In this document: positions 6,609 through 7,062 of the stretch, in pieces
How the letters are laid out: each line of letters begins with the position of its first letter
Position numbering within the stretch: position 1 is the stretch's first letter
Assembly (NCBI GenBank): GCA_002336725.1
Contig: DDEO01000238.1
Coordinates: forward strand, 1-7,062
DNA: 7,062 nt
Direction of reading: 5' to 3'
Source of the DNA: Bacteroidetes bacterium UBA1952
GTDB lineage: Bacteria > Bacteroidota > Bacteroidia > Chitinophagales > Chitinophagaceae
Position numbers and translations under genes: made by a program
The notes under the pieces: model-generated
What the model was told of the DNA's origin: nothing
Databases searched by the model: none
Seen by the model: only the letters and a program-made list of their open reading frames with translations

Positions 6609-6639
6609 AAAAGCCCTGCGGTTTTCGCGGGGCTTTTTT
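6609..6639 (+). terminator. intrinsic terminator of the yceD-rpmF-plsX operon
   Basis: AAAAGCCCTGCG (6609-6620) pairs with CGCGGGGCTTTT (6626-6637) over 12 positions, with a single T-G wobble, around a GTTTT loop. Six T residues (6634-6639) close it. It begins 19 bases after the plsX stop. The A-rich left arm means it could also work, more weakly, for transcripts from the other strand. Confidence 0.93.
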
Positions 6640-6674
6640 GTGTTTGATGTGTGGTAGAGAACGCCCCAACCAGT

Positions 6675-6867
6675 ATCTCGCAGAGGCGCAGAAAATATTT
6701 TTATCCAAATCTCGCAGAGACGCAGAGGACATTTTTATCAAAATCTCGCAGAGACGCAGAGAATATTTTTATCAAAATCTCGCAGAAACATAGAGAGCAT
6801 TTTTATCAAAATCTCGCAGAGACGCAGAGAATATTTTTATCAAAATCTCGCAGAGACGTAGAGAACA
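6675..6867. repeat. 34-base tandem repeat, 5.7 copies
   Basis: Units start at 6675, 6709, 6743, 6777 and 6811, each exactly 34 bases, and a partial sixth runs 6845-6867. Each unit joins ATCTCGCAGAGACGCAGAG to an A/T-rich part close to AATATTTTTATCAAA. Units 3 and 5 are identical; unit 4 is the most changed (CAGAAACATAGAG). Inside a unit, CGCAGAGA is itself doubled, and ATTTT-TATC-AAAAT forms a short inverted repeat across unit junctions. The array lies between the operon terminator and the rnpB promoter. Because 34 is not divisible by 3, the spurious reading frame across it repeats only every three units. CGCAGAGACGCAGAG-type repeats are, from memory, scattered in many bacterial genomes. Confidence 0.92.
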
Positions 6868-6981
6868 AACCGCTGCTATCAAAGCCCCATAGGCGGCGCG
6901 GGCGCTGCGTCGGTGCAATTTGTCATAAACCTTTGGTGTTTGGTGAGGTTGTCTTTTCTAAGGTCGCGACGGTAGATGTCT

Positions 6982-6989
6982 TACCTTTG
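6982..6989 (+). promoter_or_regulatory. -7 promoter element of rnpB
   Basis: TACCTTTG is a perfect match to the Bacteroidota -7 consensus and identical to the element in front of yceD. Transcription would begin about 6995-6997, fitting the 5' end of RNase P RNA. No good -33 element stands at the usual 18-20 bases: TTTT at 6954-6957 is 24 bases away. An 8-base palindrome, GTCGCGAC (6963-6970), sits in the spacer region. Confidence 0.7.
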
Positions 6990-6995
6990 CCGCTC

Positions 6996-7062
6996 CACTA
7001 CCGGCGCGGGGTATCGCGGGCGTTTTAAAACGCACGAGGAAAGTCCGGACAGCGCAGGGCAG
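6996..7062 (+). ncRNA. rnpB: RNase P RNA, 5' portion, cut by window edge
   Basis: The catalytic RNA of ribonuclease P, which trims tRNA 5' leaders. The universally conserved region I is present: GAGGAAAGTCCGGAC at 7036-7050, followed by AGGGCAG at 7056-7062, spaced as in bacterial RNase P RNAs. Just before it, GCGTTTTAAAACGC (7020-7033) forms the expected P3-like hairpin. The 5' end is estimated from the promoter and is uncertain by a few bases. The rest, including the 3' partner of helix P1, lies outside the window. Confidence 0.92.

Noticed and set aside
6675..6867. CRISPR array
   Set aside because: The part between conserved blocks is about 15 bases and nearly the same in every unit, so there are no unique spacers, and no cas gene is near.
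6651..7028. 125-codon frame with a periodic Arg/Glu/Lys-rich sequence
   Set aside because: It translates the 34-base tandem repeat from a GTG start, then continues through the rnpB promoter into rnpB. The apparent protein repeat is only the DNA period read in three frames.

Overview
The window looks like ordinary housekeeping chromosome from a member of the Bacteroidota, about half GC. Three things support this. Two perfect copies of the Bacteroidota -7 promoter element TAnnTTTG stand in front of the yceD and rnpB units. Most of the genes lack a Shine-Dalgarno sequence. The protein variants (PIF1-type helicase, type II NADH dehydrogenase, a cysteine-free L32 starting MPNPKRRHS) fit that phylum. 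I cannot place it to genus.

Left part, minus strand. A PIF1/RecD-like helicase starts at 1597 and runs off the left edge. Upstream of it, transcribed the same way, is a type II NADH:quinone dehydrogenase (3324 to 1975). The 377 bases between them hold no gene, only three consecutive units of about 73-86 bases with self-complementary ends.

Middle. A second 377-base non-coding stretch (3325-3701) separates ndh from a divergent plus-strand gene for a DUF58 (vWA-like) protein. It contains a 10-bp inverted repeat, a GC-rich hairpin and a 44/43-base tandem duplication built around another hairpin.

Right part, plus strand. A clear promoter (4623-4652) drives yceD (DUF177), rpmF (ribosomal protein L32) and plsX (phosphate acyltransferase). 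This conserved cluster links ribosome assembly to phospholipid and fatty-acid synthesis. It ends at a strong intrinsic terminator (6609-6639), and the usual partner fabH does not follow. Next comes a 34-base tandem repeat (5.7 copies), then a -7 promoter element and the 5' end of the RNase P RNA gene rnpB, cut by the right edge.

I found no defence system, mobile-element gene, CRISPR array or new gene cassette. What merits a second look is the three distinct families of non-coding repeats, one in each of the three large gaps, and small details of the yceD operon.
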